Origin: Polynucleobacter sp. 78F-HAINBA
Lineage (GTDB): Bacteria > Pseudomonadota > Gammaproteobacteria > Burkholderiales > Burkholderiaceae
Length of the DNA: 55,347 nt
Direction: 5' to 3'
Assembly: GCF_018882325.1 (NCBI RefSeq)
Contig: NZ_JACVOQ010000009.1
Location: 1 to 55,347, forward strand
The notes beneath the pieces were generated by a model. The model was not told the origin of the DNA, made no database searches, and saw nothing but the letters and a program-made list of their open reading frames with translations. Below, piece after piece: positions 46,002 through 54,185 of this stretch; position 1 is the stretch's first letter, and each line of letters begins with the position of its first letter. A program made the position numbers and the translations under genes.

Positions 46002-47261
46002 TTAAGAAAACTTTAGACTTGCTGGCGAACTAAGCTTTTTGGCTGTTTCACCATACTGAATTACATCACCAATCATTTCAGCGGTGCAGGCTGACAAGGT
46101 CCAACCTAAATGGCCATGTCCAGTGTTGTAATACACATTCGGTTTACTACCCCCACCTACTTTTGGCATCATTGTTGGCATCATCGGGCGCAAACCGGCC
46201 CAGGGGACTACTGAGCGAGTGCTGACTTCAGGGAAGCACTGATTAACCCAGTCAATCAAAGGCTTAATGCGATCAGCGCGGATATCCCGATTGATGCCGT
46301 TAAATTCTGCCGTACCAGCAACGCGAAAGCGATCTACTCCAAGACGACTAGTAACGAGCTTAGTTTCATCATCTAAGAGGCTCACATTAGGGGCGCCCTC
46401 TTGGCTGGCTTTATCAGTCAAATTAACCGTTATTGAGTAACCTTTAACCGGATAGACATTGACGCGATCACCTAATTGAGAAGCAAGATCACGACTTCCA
46501 ACACCAGCACACACAACAACATTATCAAAAACAAGCTGACTCGCTTGCCCATCTTTGCTCAGAGTTAAGTTCACACGATTGCCATCGGACTGAACAGCAA
46601 GCACTTCATGCTCATAAATGGTTTTCACACCCAATTTGGCAGCAGCCTCTGACAATCCATGAGTGAACTTATGGATATCGCCTGTGGAATCACTTTCTGT
46701 GTAATAACCACCGTAATACTTACCAGCCAAGGTAGGTTCGATTTCCTTCATCTCTTGAGGTGTAACGGCAGTTCGTCCCAACCCGCCTTCAGCAAGCATC
46801 TTAGAGACTTTGCCTGCATGTTCAAAGCCTGCCTGATCACGATAGATATGCAAGATGCCTTCACGCTTTAAATCAAAATCGATGCCCTCTTGCTTTGCCC
46901 ATGCAAAGAGATGTTTTCTGGCTTCAATCGCCATATGCGCAGTCTGAACTGTATTGCTTTTGTAGTTTGGAATCGAGGCAATGAACTCTGCGAACCAAGA
47001 AATCTTGTGCCAGTCAGGCTTTAAGTTAATTAATAGTGGGGCATCTTTTTTAAAGACCCACTTCATGCCCTTCATGATCGTTGACCAGTGGTTCCAGACC
47101 TCTGCATTAGATGCAGAGAGCTGGCCACCATTGGCGAAAGAGGTTTCCATCCCAGCGTAACGATGACGCTCAATCAACGTGACATCGTAGCCACGCTTAG
47201 CTAAGACGTAAGCAGTTGTAACGCCAGTAATACCACCGCCAATAATTACAAATGATTTCAT
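46002..47261 (-). CDS. dadA: D-amino acid dehydrogenase small-subunit type FAD oxidoreductase
   Basis: About 419 residues. The FAD-binding motif is GGGITGVTTAYVLAKRGYDV, followed by ETSFANGGQLSASNAEVWN, which is a DadA hallmark, and the C-terminal NTGHGHLGWTLSACTAEMI. DadA oxidises D-amino acids to keto acids with electrons going to the quinone pool at the inner membrane. I use ATG 47261 (FVIIGG start) rather than 47294, since GGA lies about 9 bases upstream of it. Its leader holds a tandem glycine riboswitch, so glycine may be the real signal or substrate. Confidence 0.88.
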   Translation of the reverse strand: MKSFVIIGGGITGVTTAYVLAKRGYDVTLIERHRYAGMETSFANGGQLSASNAEVWNHWSTIMKGMKWVFKKDAPLLINLKPDWHKISWFAEFIASIPNYKSNTVQTAHMAIEARKHLFAWAKQEGIDFDLKREGILHIYRDQAGFEHAGKVSKMLAEGGLGRTAVTPQEMKEIEPTLAGKYYGGYYTESDSTGDIHKFTHGLSEAAAKLGVKTIYEHEVLAVQSDGNRVNLTLSKDGQASQLVFDNVVVCAGVGSRDLASQLGDRVNVYPVKGYSITVNLTDKASQEGAPNVSLLDDETKLVTSRLGVDRFRVAGTAEFNGINRDIRADRIKPLIDWVNQCFPEVSTRSVVPWAGLRPMMPTMMPKVGGGSKPNVYYNTGHGHLGWTLSACTAEMIGDVIQYGETAKKLSSPASLKFS

Positions 47262-47313
47262 TTTAAAGTCCAAAAAACGTCGAGGGTTACCCATTGCAAA
47301 TGCTCAAGGGGCC

Positions 47314-47498
47314 CCCTCTGTTCTGGACCTGAGAGATTCGCAAATAGGTGATATTTGCTTGCTCCTTCGGTGTTATTGGGTGACGAATACCCAATATCTC
47401 TTCAGAGTTTAAAAAATCATTTCGGTTCTTTTGCCTGAGAGTTTCCGGGGCGGTTGCTCCTTCGGCGTTGCTGTAAAAGCAATCTCTCCCGAGAATGA
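47314..47498 (-). promoter_or_regulatory. Tandem glycine riboswitch upstream of dadA
   Basis: On the minus strand two aptamers follow one another. Aptamer 1 (about 47498-47425) has CGGGAGAGA, CGCCGAAGGAGCAA and AACTCTCAGGCAAAAG. Aptamer 2 (about 47407-47314) has CTCTGAAGAGA, CACCGAAGGAGCAA and AATCTCTCAGG. These conserved elements define the cooperative glycine riboswitch. The dadA ATG lies 53 bases beyond the second aptamer; GGGGGCCCC in between may be part of the expression platform. Confidence 0.9.
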
Positions 47499-47529
47499 TT
47501 AAATACTTTTGATACTATACCTTCAAATA

Positions 47530-47910
47530 CTATAACTTTAAATATTGCTTAACCAATTCGCACCAAAATGTTGCGCCAATCGCTATATTTCCATCATTAA
47601 AGTCGTAGGCAGGGTTATGCACCATACAAGTTCCTGGTGTATCGCCATTACCAATAAAAAGATAAGAGCCAGGGATTTTCTCGAGCATAAATGCAAAATC
47701 TTCGCTGCCTGATAATGCTGGTCCTTGGCGCGTAATAACTGCTTCGCCAAAGAGATCAGCCGCCACATTCCGCGCAAACTCTGTTTCCGCCGCTGAATTT
47801 ACTAAGACTGCATAACCTGCTCGCCAATCGATCTTAGCACTTACCCCAAAGCTTTCGGCTTGCGCTTTAACAAGATCTTTAATTCTTTTTTCAATATCTA
47901 TCGACCGTAG
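47530..47910 (-). pseudogene. C-terminal remnant of an M20-family amidohydrolase
   Basis: The frame is open from about 47910 to the stop at 47530. The ending contains QGPALSGSEDFAFMLEKIPG, GTCMVHNPAYDFND and GATFWCELVKQYL, which are M20D (hippurate hydrolase-like) C-terminal motifs including a metal-binding Glu and His region. The N-terminal two thirds, including the HxD metal site, are missing, so it cannot be active. The break coincides with the end of a rightward fragment, marking a rearrangement point. Confidence 0.8.
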
Positions 47911-48137
47911 AAGCAGAATTAATTCACCTTAGCCCAAAAGAAAAAGCAGTTGCTACCCATTGGGTCACTATCGTTAGATATTTCTCTAAGCAAGCGCATC
48001 CACTTACTAAACAAATCAATCTATTTAAAAAGCTAGCGAATGAGCCGGAAGATCCGTACAACCATCACTGGTATAAAAACCCAAAAACATACGCTGGAAT
48101 AGAAAAAGATGTAAAAGACGACTCAAGCTATTACTAA
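47911..48137 (+). pseudogene. C-terminal fragment of an unidentified gene
   Basis: In the rightward direction a frame ends at 48137 with VEAELIHLSPKEKAVATH early and YKNPKTYAGIEKDVKDDSSYY-like sequence at its end (basic and acidic residues, several Tyr). No start codon is present; the 5' end meets the M20 remnant. I do not recognise the family. The remaining stretch to 48242 shows nothing clear. Confidence 0.45.
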
Positions 48138-48242
48138 TCTGTAGCTCGAATTCGCATTCGTTAGCGTTGTCTGCGCTTTAAATCAAAAATATACAGCAAT
48201 ACGTTTGAAACGATTTTCAACGTGCGATATCTGCTTTTAGCT

Positions 48243-48908
48243 TTAATTCAGTGACTTAAGAAACTGTATAGCTCGTTTGACCGCTTCATCATAGTTTGGC
48301 TTGTAATTTAAAACATCAATTTCATTGAACTGAGTTTTTAAGACTGTCGCCCTACTCTCAATTTGATGAATAAATGGCTCGGCATTCTTTTTTAAGAACT
48401 TCGCTGCTTTAATCAGCGCCTCTGGCTCTTTCTCAATTACCAGAGATAAATCAAATAGATCACGAGCTGTTGCCCGATCTCCACGATGCCATAATTTTTT
48501 CGCCACAATCTCAGCGGCAGTTTCCACTCTAATATGTTGGCCATCAATATTCCATATCTCAAATGGCGCCTCGGTTAGATTTGGAGAGGCAACAAAGTCA
48601 ATTTCCCCTTCTGGGCGCATTAACTTCACGTAAGAACTCTGATCTTCAACGTAGTCTGTACTAACGGCTGCCGCGACGTCACTTAAGCGAGGCGTGACAA
48701 AACCTAAATACTGTGGATCTGGAACAAAGATGTCTATATCTTTACTAAGTCGATGCTGATAGCGAAACATCAATACCGTGCCGCCACCAAAAGTCCAAAA
48801 TGGGTCAGCTGTTCCATGATTCTTAATATCTTCAATGATCGAAAGCGCATGGGGTAGCAAATCCCTCCATACGCCTTCAGGTAGCTCACGTTCAATAATG
48901 TGATTCAT
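48243..48908 (-). CDS. AbiEii-like nucleotidyltransferase (toxin-type)
   Basis: A 221-residue protein of the AbiEii/MNT family. It has the nucleotidyltransferase signature GGGTVLMFRYQHRLSKDIDIF (GG and DxD at about 41-43, 57 and 59) and the later RGDRATARDLFDLSLV element. AbiEii toxins transfer nucleotides to tRNA or other RNA, and the pair often works as a type IV-like toxin-antitoxin. It starts 3 bases after the HTH gene, so the two form an operon. Confidence 0.87.
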   Translation of the reverse strand: MNHIIERELPEGVWRDLLPHALSIIEDIKNHGTADPFWTFGGGTVLMFRYQHRLSKDIDIFVPDPQYLGFVTPRLSDVAAAVSTDYVEDQSSYVKLMRPEGEIDFVASPNLTEAPFEIWNIDGQHIRVETAAEIVAKKLWHRGDRATARDLFDLSLVIEKEPEALIKAAKFLKKNAEPFIHQIESRATVLKTQFNEIDVLNYKPNYDEAVKRAIQFLKSLN

Positions 48909-48911
48909 AAA

Positions 48912-49394
48912 TTAAGCCCAAGCTGACCTTGGTGAATGCATTTCATGCACCCACCGATCAATATTTTTCCAAATGACTTTCGGTGCCACGTGATTAGTCT
49001 TCGCCGCCTCCTCAACCGCAGACACAATAATTTCTAATGGAGCTTCATCTAATAAAGTAGCAACGTGGGGATAAATCCTCTCAGGCAACTCACCACACAC
49101 CAATGAATGAGATAAATCACTGCTTTGTAGCTTTGTCTTATAACTCACGCTGGCTGTTCTACTGGCCATATCCAAACCATGACGCTTTTTACTCTGCTCT
49201 TGCGTAATGACATCCAAGCCCAATAGCGATAGCAAGGATAGCAATTTGGCAGCCCCTAGATCATTCAGAGTCCCTTTCTCCAGATGATGAATGGTTGACC
49301 TTGAAAGACCGCAAAGCTTTGCTAACCGATCCTGGGATAAGCCCAGATCAGTACGGCGCTGCCCAACTTTGAGTCCGATTTCGCGTAAGTTCAT
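48912..49394 (-). CDS. XRE-type HTH antitoxin-like regulator
   Basis: About 160 residues from ATG 49394. The N-terminus is an XRE/Cro helix-turn-helix (LGLSQDRLAKLCGLSRSTIHHLEKG). The C-terminal part (SHSLVCGELPERIYPHVATLLDEAPLEIIV) is likely the partner-binding domain; I do not know its family. An upstream ATG (49433) lies ahead of the promoter and is rejected. As partner of the nucleotidyltransferase it is expected to neutralise the toxin and repress the operon via the palindrome at 49415. Confidence 0.85.
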   Translation of the reverse strand: MNLREIGLKVGQRRTDLGLSQDRLAKLCGLSRSTIHHLEKGTLNDLGAAKLLSLLSLLGLDVITQEQSKKRHGLDMASRTASVSYKTKLQSSDLSHSLVCGELPERIYPHVATLLDEAPLEIIVSAVEEAAKTNHVAPKVIWKNIDRWVHEMHSPRSAWA

Positions 49395-49400
49395 AAGTGC

Positions 49401-49432
49401 ATTATAGCATAAATTGTGTAATATATTACACA
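49401..49432 (-). promoter_or_regulatory. Promoter with palindromic operator for the HTH/nucleotidyltransferase operon
   Basis: A perfect 18-base palindrome TGTGTAATATATTACACA occupies 49415-49432. Downstream (leftward) lies TATAAT at 49406-49401, a consensus -10. The expected transcript start, about 49394, coincides with the ATG, so the mRNA would be essentially leaderless. The palindrome covers the -35 area, fitting autorepression. Confidence 0.7.
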
Positions 49433-49530
49433 TTATTTAATTAAAAAGTCTTTTTAATCACAACGAATCGAACTAGACTAGTTCCAAAAATGGACTAAAT
49501 TAGCTCTGAAATGAACAAATAAATTCTCGC

Positions 49531-50058
49531 TTATTTTTTTATAGAATTTAAAGAAATTCTTGAGTCCAGAATTTTTTTAAGTGCTTCATTTTTTCTTGTA
49601 ACCCCATAAATGTAACTAGCTGCACTATTAGCCACATCATAATTACCCTTCAAAAGAGCCCGGTCAATTATTAAATCAAAAGCATCATTTTTAGCTGTAA
49701 CTCCATAAATCTTGTCAGCAGCATTAATAGCTAAATTAAATTTTCCGGCATGAAGAGAATATTTAACGACCTTAAGAAACTCACTATTTCTAGAATCGAC
49801 GCCATAGGCTTTGTCAGCTATTTGCATTAATTCAAGAATTTCCCTCTCTTGATTATCTATTTCGCTTTCTATTGATGATCTATTATTCTTGATGACCTTA
49901 TCTGGAGTCTGAACTTTTTTTTGAGATATTAATTTTTCAGTCTGTGGTGGTTTAGGCGACGTATCGGCAAAGAAATTTACTTCAATGATTTTTAAAACTA
50001 CTCCCCCAATAATAGTAACAATCAAGCTAGCAATAAAAGTTTTCATGATTGGCATCAT
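49531..50058 (-). CDS. Membrane-anchored protein with 33-residue YGV repeats
   Basis: A 175-residue protein. It has an N-terminal membrane helix (TFIASLIVTIIGGVVLKIIE), a basic Ser/Lys/Pro linker (about residues 33-60), and then three repeats of 33 residues marked by AYGVDSRN, IYGVTAKN and IYGVTRKN (Tyr at 85, 118, 151). The repeat is TPR-like in helix length but does not match a named family I recognise. No clear ribosome site; ATG 50046 is an alternative. Confidence 0.6.
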   Translation of the reverse strand: MMPIMKTFIASLIVTIIGGVVLKIIEVNFFADTSPKPPQTEKLISQKKVQTPDKVIKNNRSSIESEIDNQEREILELMQIADKAYGVDSRNSEFLKVVKYSLHAGKFNLAINAADKIYGVTAKNDAFDLIIDRALLKGNYDVANSAASYIYGVTRKNEALKKILDSRISLNSIKK

Positions 50059-50104
50059 AAATCATAGAAACATGTTTCAAACGAATTAAGCAGCATAGTA
50101 AATA

Positions 50105-50985
50105 CTATTTGCCGCTTAACTTTGTAAGCCACTCCATTGCAGTAGGAGGCAAGCCCTCGTCCTTCACTATGCCATCACCCGTTGGCCTAAAAAGAGCAGC
50201 AAGAATTGTCCCAATATTATCTTTACCCTCAAATGAACCATCACGTATTAAAGCAAGATACGTTTTAGCCATGGTGACACGTTCTGCCGCATCATTCTCA
50301 AGGTGAATATGACTGAGGAAAATTCGGACAAGCAAGCGAATAAACCAAAACGCTAAGGTCACAAGAAGAATGTAGGCTCCAATCTTCCACGTTGCCAAGA
50401 CATCAAGTAATGGCGACAACGCACTAGAAGTGGGCGCTGTTGCAACTGCGCTGCCTAGCTTTGCATTGGTTGTAGTTGAAGCAACAGCAGCAATTCTTGT
50501 GTCTTCAATCATTTGCGCTACACCACGCAACTCCCAAAACAGTACACCTCCAAATGCAACCATACAAAGTGTCAACGCGATGAATGACCACTTAGCCCAA
50601 TTGCCATGTTTCTTTTGCTTCTCCTCCCAATAACTAACTGGAGCTGCCAACGCCATGTACGCATCGTATGTAGCATTCAGTTGTTTAAGCTCTTCTGCTG
50701 TTGCTGTTAGTTGAGTTGTCCATTGCGAATCACGTTCAGTTTGAGCCTGTTCAAAGCTCTCACCTTGTGCCGCAACTTGATTCGAGACATCTAAATTTAA
50801 TGCAGTGAATTCAGCAACTTGGGCGGCCTTTAACTGCTTATGCTCATCCAATAACGTAGACATATCACCAACAAGCTTTTTTAGAGCGGAACTTTCAGAT
50901 TTCACGCGATCCTTGATACCACGAGAAAAGAGTTCAAACTCAACAAGGGCTGGGATAACTTTAGAAAGTGGCGCACCGTTTAAAT
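50105..50985 (-). pseudogene. DUF6161-like membrane protein, 5'-truncated
   Basis: The frame continues upstream of GTG 50905 to about 50985 (QDLNGAPLSKVIPALVEFE), giving about 290 residues, with no ATG at the front. A coiled-coil (about residues 1-60 of the GTG form), a linker and two membrane helices (WSFIALTLCMVAFGGVLFW; IGAYILLVTLAFWFIRLLV) follow, then a C-terminal domain. The protein resembles DUF6161. Its N-terminus runs into the integrase 3' end, so the front part has been lost in a deletion. It could still be translated from GTG 50905. Confidence 0.6.
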
Positions 50986-52142
50986 CTTGGTATAGAAGAC
51001 CCTCTTCTTACCGCTATTGGGATCACGCAGCAAATTATGTTCATCCAAAAAGCGATCAAACATATGGTGCGATGTACCCAGCTTGCCACCACTGCGGGTT
51101 CTAAAGACATAACCGGGATCATTGCTCTCAGTCAGCTTCTTCAAGGTGGTTTTACCATCTGGGTAATTACGAGCCACGATCTCTTTTAGCACCTTGAAGG
51201 TTTCATCAAAGCCATTGGCGTCCCGATCCTTGGTCTTGCCATATACCGATAAGGTCACCGTAGGCTGCCACTCAATTTGCTCAATGAGATTGCCCTCTTC
51301 GTCATATTCTTCAATGGGCTTTTGGGATGATTCATCTTCAGCTAAGAAACCTTCTGCATTGGTCTCTTGGGGCTGCATATCCACAATCTTGGTCTTGTAC
51401 TTGATGTTTTTCCATTGCAAATTCAGCAGCTCTTTACCTGGCCTAGCCCCTGTATCAATCAAGATGCGGACATAGTCATAAAGGAGTTCACGCTGCTCAC
51501 GCTTGGCTTCAGATCTGCCCCGTAGAATCCACGCCGGGAAGTTGGCCAAGATGGCATTGACCTCTTTAATGCTAAAGGTTGCGTAGTTTTCACCCTTGCG
51601 CCCTGTGGTCTCTAGCTCGGGCTTCATGGCTCTGGTCATAAAGCCACGAATAATGGCCTCTTCAAAGATGTAGTTCAGGGTAACGTTATGTTTTCGTACT
51701 GTGCTGTAGGCAGGCTCTTTACCCATTAGCTCAGCACGATCAAGCTCATATTGCTTGAGTGCTGCGTAATCAATCTTGTCGATGTTCTTGTTGCCCAAGC
51801 AAGGGATTAAGAAATCATCAATGATGCGCTTGTACACACTGTAGGAAACGGGAGCCTCACCCTTTTTAGCTTTGTCATCCATGCGCTGCTTAGTTAAGCG
51901 AGCGATATCTCTAAATTTCTTGGTGACAACAGAAGATTGGCTTCTTTTTTAAGCTCAGCGATGCGCTTGAGATCTTTTGCTTTTTCAATCGCCTTGGCTT
52001 GATCACGCAATTTGGTGGAAGCAATTAGCCATTTGCCATCTACCTTATAACGACACTGCCAAACAGTACTTGATGGGCGCTTGTATAGAATCAGTTCGCG
52101 TGGGTAGATTTCGTAAGTGCTGTCGAGCTTTTCAGGCATCAC
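50980..52142 (-). pseudogene. Tyrosine recombinase (integrase), frameshifted and C-terminally truncated
   Basis: Two frames read as one integrase. The N-terminal part (52142-51894) contains VWQCRYKVDGKWLIASTKLRDQAKA, an arm-binding/SAM-like start. A frameshift of one base at about 51930-51940 moves into the second part (51882-50980) with VTKKFRDIARLTKQRMDDKAK, then core-binding and catalytic parts, including DTGARPGKELLNLQW with the first catalytic Arg. The protein stops at GKKRVFYTKI: the expected HxxR and Tyr motifs are gone, replaced by the DUF6161 frame. It cannot recombine. Confidence 0.82.
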
Positions 52143-52224
52143 AACACTTTAAATTTTTATAACGTTTACGTCAACGGATTTTGTAGAAGTAATTTTTATC
52201 AGGTTTTAAGACAACAAACTGAAT
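52143..52224. other. Intergenic segment, integrase to ABC-3C ATPase
   Basis: AT-rich 82 bases; no tRNA, terminator or attachment repeat was recognised here. The partner att site to the tRNA fragment at 45770 is not present in it. Confidence 0.5.
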
Positions 52225-53946
52225 TTAATTGCGCCGCTCATACTGCATATCTACCTGCATACCTAAAAGCTTTCCTGATGGCGCATTATCTTTTAGTTCT
52301 AGAACTATGTTGCCATCGATGATTGAGGCCATCTCTTCGACACTAAATTCACCGGCCATACCAGAAATTGAATCAGGATTCAAAGTCGCAATGTATTGAA
52401 AACCATTTTCCCTGCAAACTTCATCGGCAACTCTGAAAAGAGTTGCACGTTGTCTCACGTCCATATTTGAGTAAAGCCGACTATCATGAAATATAAATTT
52501 AATTTTATGATTCATACGCAATGTTAGAAGTGTTAGGTCGTAGCAAAATATACGCACTTCATTTATGCCATCGGAGCTATCATTTTCAACCCGAACATCT
52601 AATTTAAATCTAGTTTGATTATTTCCACAATCGTTGTTTAACGATATTCCAGCTGCGGAATTTGGATAGAATTTGGATACGTAATTAGTGAACACTGAAA
52701 AATTTTCACCCCTAAATGTTTTAGTGTCCTCAAGATATGAATTTGTTTTAATAATTTCAGAGCTGAGTTGACCCTCCAATTCAGCTGTTTTATTGCTGTA
52801 CTGAAGTTGAATTTGCTTATAGTCACGAAGCTTGTTCAACTCGGCAGTTAAAGATGCAACCTCATTAACAACTGCGGTGTATTGATCAAGCGCCGTAGAC
52901 TCACCTAAAATTTTTAGAAGATCATCCAAAGATTTTTGCTTGACCTTAAGGCTTGACTCCATCTCAGCTAATGTCTGCATCAGCCTTAATTTTTCACCAC
53001 TCAATCGTGCAACTCTATTTGTTAATAATTTCTCATGAAACTCACTAACATCATCAAGCCTCTTCAGAATATTTTCCCGGAATACTGCTTCCATCTCCGA
53101 ATATAAAGCCTTGAATTTAGTGAGCTCAAGAACCGGTCTCTCACGAAGGCTGAGATCGATATTGGCGATAGCACTTCTATTAAGGAATACTTTATTTTTA
53201 TCGCTCTCAATTTCAGATGCTATTAATTTGGCTGAAGTTTGTAGCTCATAATAGTTTTCTGCTACTCTAAATTCCTCCCTGGCTTTATTCAGTCTCTCAA
53301 TTTTTTGCTCAAGCTGTTTTACATGTATATCCGCATCTCGGCCGCCAGAAAAGTACTCCTTGATTAAAGGATCATCCTTAAAGTTGCGTTGTAATGTTTT
53401 TAGATTTTTAATTTCTGATTTTAGTTTTGACTTGATCTGAATTAAGCTAGTCTCAATGCCCAACAAAAAACAGCTTCTCAGCAAAACATCATAGTCAGAA
53501 TGCTCATTTGTCCTGCAGGCGTCCACATACTCGCCCTGCCCTCTTCGCAGAAATTTAGTGATTAACGCCCTAAAACTCAATCCACCAATATCAGACGGCA
53601 GCGAAAATGAATTTGAACCCATAAATTCAAGAAAATCAGATAGCTTCTTCTCTTCGTTATCTAAATAAACAATATTTTGCTTCGAAGTATTTCTGGCAAC
53701 AGTGTGCACTTTTCCAGATAACTCAAATTTAAGCTGGAATTCCCAATTTGGTATCTTCGACTCAAATTCCGAATTTTTATTGGCGCCAAGACAAAAGTGG
53801 ATCAACTCCACAATCAATGATTTTCCAACTCCGTTATAAGTTGCCCCATTATTAGAGCGGGACCCAACCACGAGCGTTAATCCAGTCTCATTAAATTTAA
53901 CAGACTTGAAGCCTGGTTGATTTGAGGTTAATTCAATCAAACGCAT
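52225..53946 (-). CDS. DUF2326-family SMC-like ATPase of an ABC-three-component system
   Basis: The 573-residue protein is a RecN/SMC-like ABC ATPase. Walker A is NGVGKS at residues 38-43; a long coiled-coil region follows (about 165-400); the C-terminal half contains the Walker B-like IKFIFHDSRLY and the DUF2326 ending. In ABC-3C conflict systems this ATPase acts with a middle component and an effector. It overlaps the middle component by 10 bases and is the last gene of the operon. Function of this particular combination is not known. Confidence 0.85.
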   Translation of the reverse strand: MRLIELTSNQPGFKSVKFNETGLTLVVGSRSNNGATYNGVGKSLIVELIHFCLGANKNSEFESKIPNWEFQLKFELSGKVHTVARNTSKQNIVYLDNEEKKLSDFLEFMGSNSFSLPSDIGGLSFRALITKFLRRGQGEYVDACRTNEHSDYDVLLRSCFLLGIETSLIQIKSKLKSEIKNLKTLQRNFKDDPLIKEYFSGGRDADIHVKQLEQKIERLNKAREEFRVAENYYELQTSAKLIASEIESDKNKVFLNRSAIANIDLSLRERPVLELTKFKALYSEMEAVFRENILKRLDDVSEFHEKLLTNRVARLSGEKLRLMQTLAEMESSLKVKQKSLDDLLKILGESTALDQYTAVVNEVASLTAELNKLRDYKQIQLQYSNKTAELEGQLSSEIIKTNSYLEDTKTFRGENFSVFTNYVSKFYPNSAAGISLNNDCGNNQTRFKLDVRVENDSSDGINEVRIFCYDLTLLTLRMNHKIKFIFHDSRLYSNMDVRQRATLFRVADEVCRENGFQYIATLNPDSISGMAGEFSVEEMASIIDGNIVLELKDNAPSGKLLGMQVDMQYERRN

Positions 53947-54185
53947 TTTTTAAGAACCCCACTTTTGGAATCCACTTCGACAGCATTGATCGCGTATAAA
54001 ACATCGATTGCAAATACAAGATGCTCAAACGTATGATCCACTGGATATCCACCCTTTTTATAATTTTGTCTAAATGAGCTCCATAATTGATCTATCACCT
54101 GCGGACGCTCCAACAATTCCACAACGTATGCGCTTAGTCCTAGAATCGACTCTCCGAGCTTAATGTGCTTATCTGGCATTAACAT
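53937..54185 (-). CDS. ABC-three-component middle component (MC6-like)
   Basis: An 82-residue protein from ATG 54185 with GAGGAG about 7 bases upstream, overlapping the preceding stop by 7 bases. It begins MLMPDKHIKLGESILGLSAYVVELL and includes FEHLVFAIDVLYAINAVEVD, the small helical middle-component pattern seen in ABC-3C systems. It probably bridges effector and ATPase; this is by analogy. Confidence 0.8.
   Translation of the reverse strand: MLMPDKHIKLGESILGLSAYVVELLERPQVIDQLWSSFRQNYKKGGYPVDHTFEHLVFAIDVLYAINAVEVDSKSGVLKKCV

Noticed and set aside
47430..47500. Terminator or IS end in the dadA leader
   Set aside because: The inverted structures fit conserved glycine aptamer cores instead.
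45662..50100. CRISPR array in the accessory region
   Set aside because: No regularly spaced direct repeats were found; the repeats present are hairpins, operators and riboswitch cores.
50805..51104. Rightward open frame spanning the integrase/DUF6161 junction
   Set aside because: It is antisense to two recognisable coding frames and has no family-like features.
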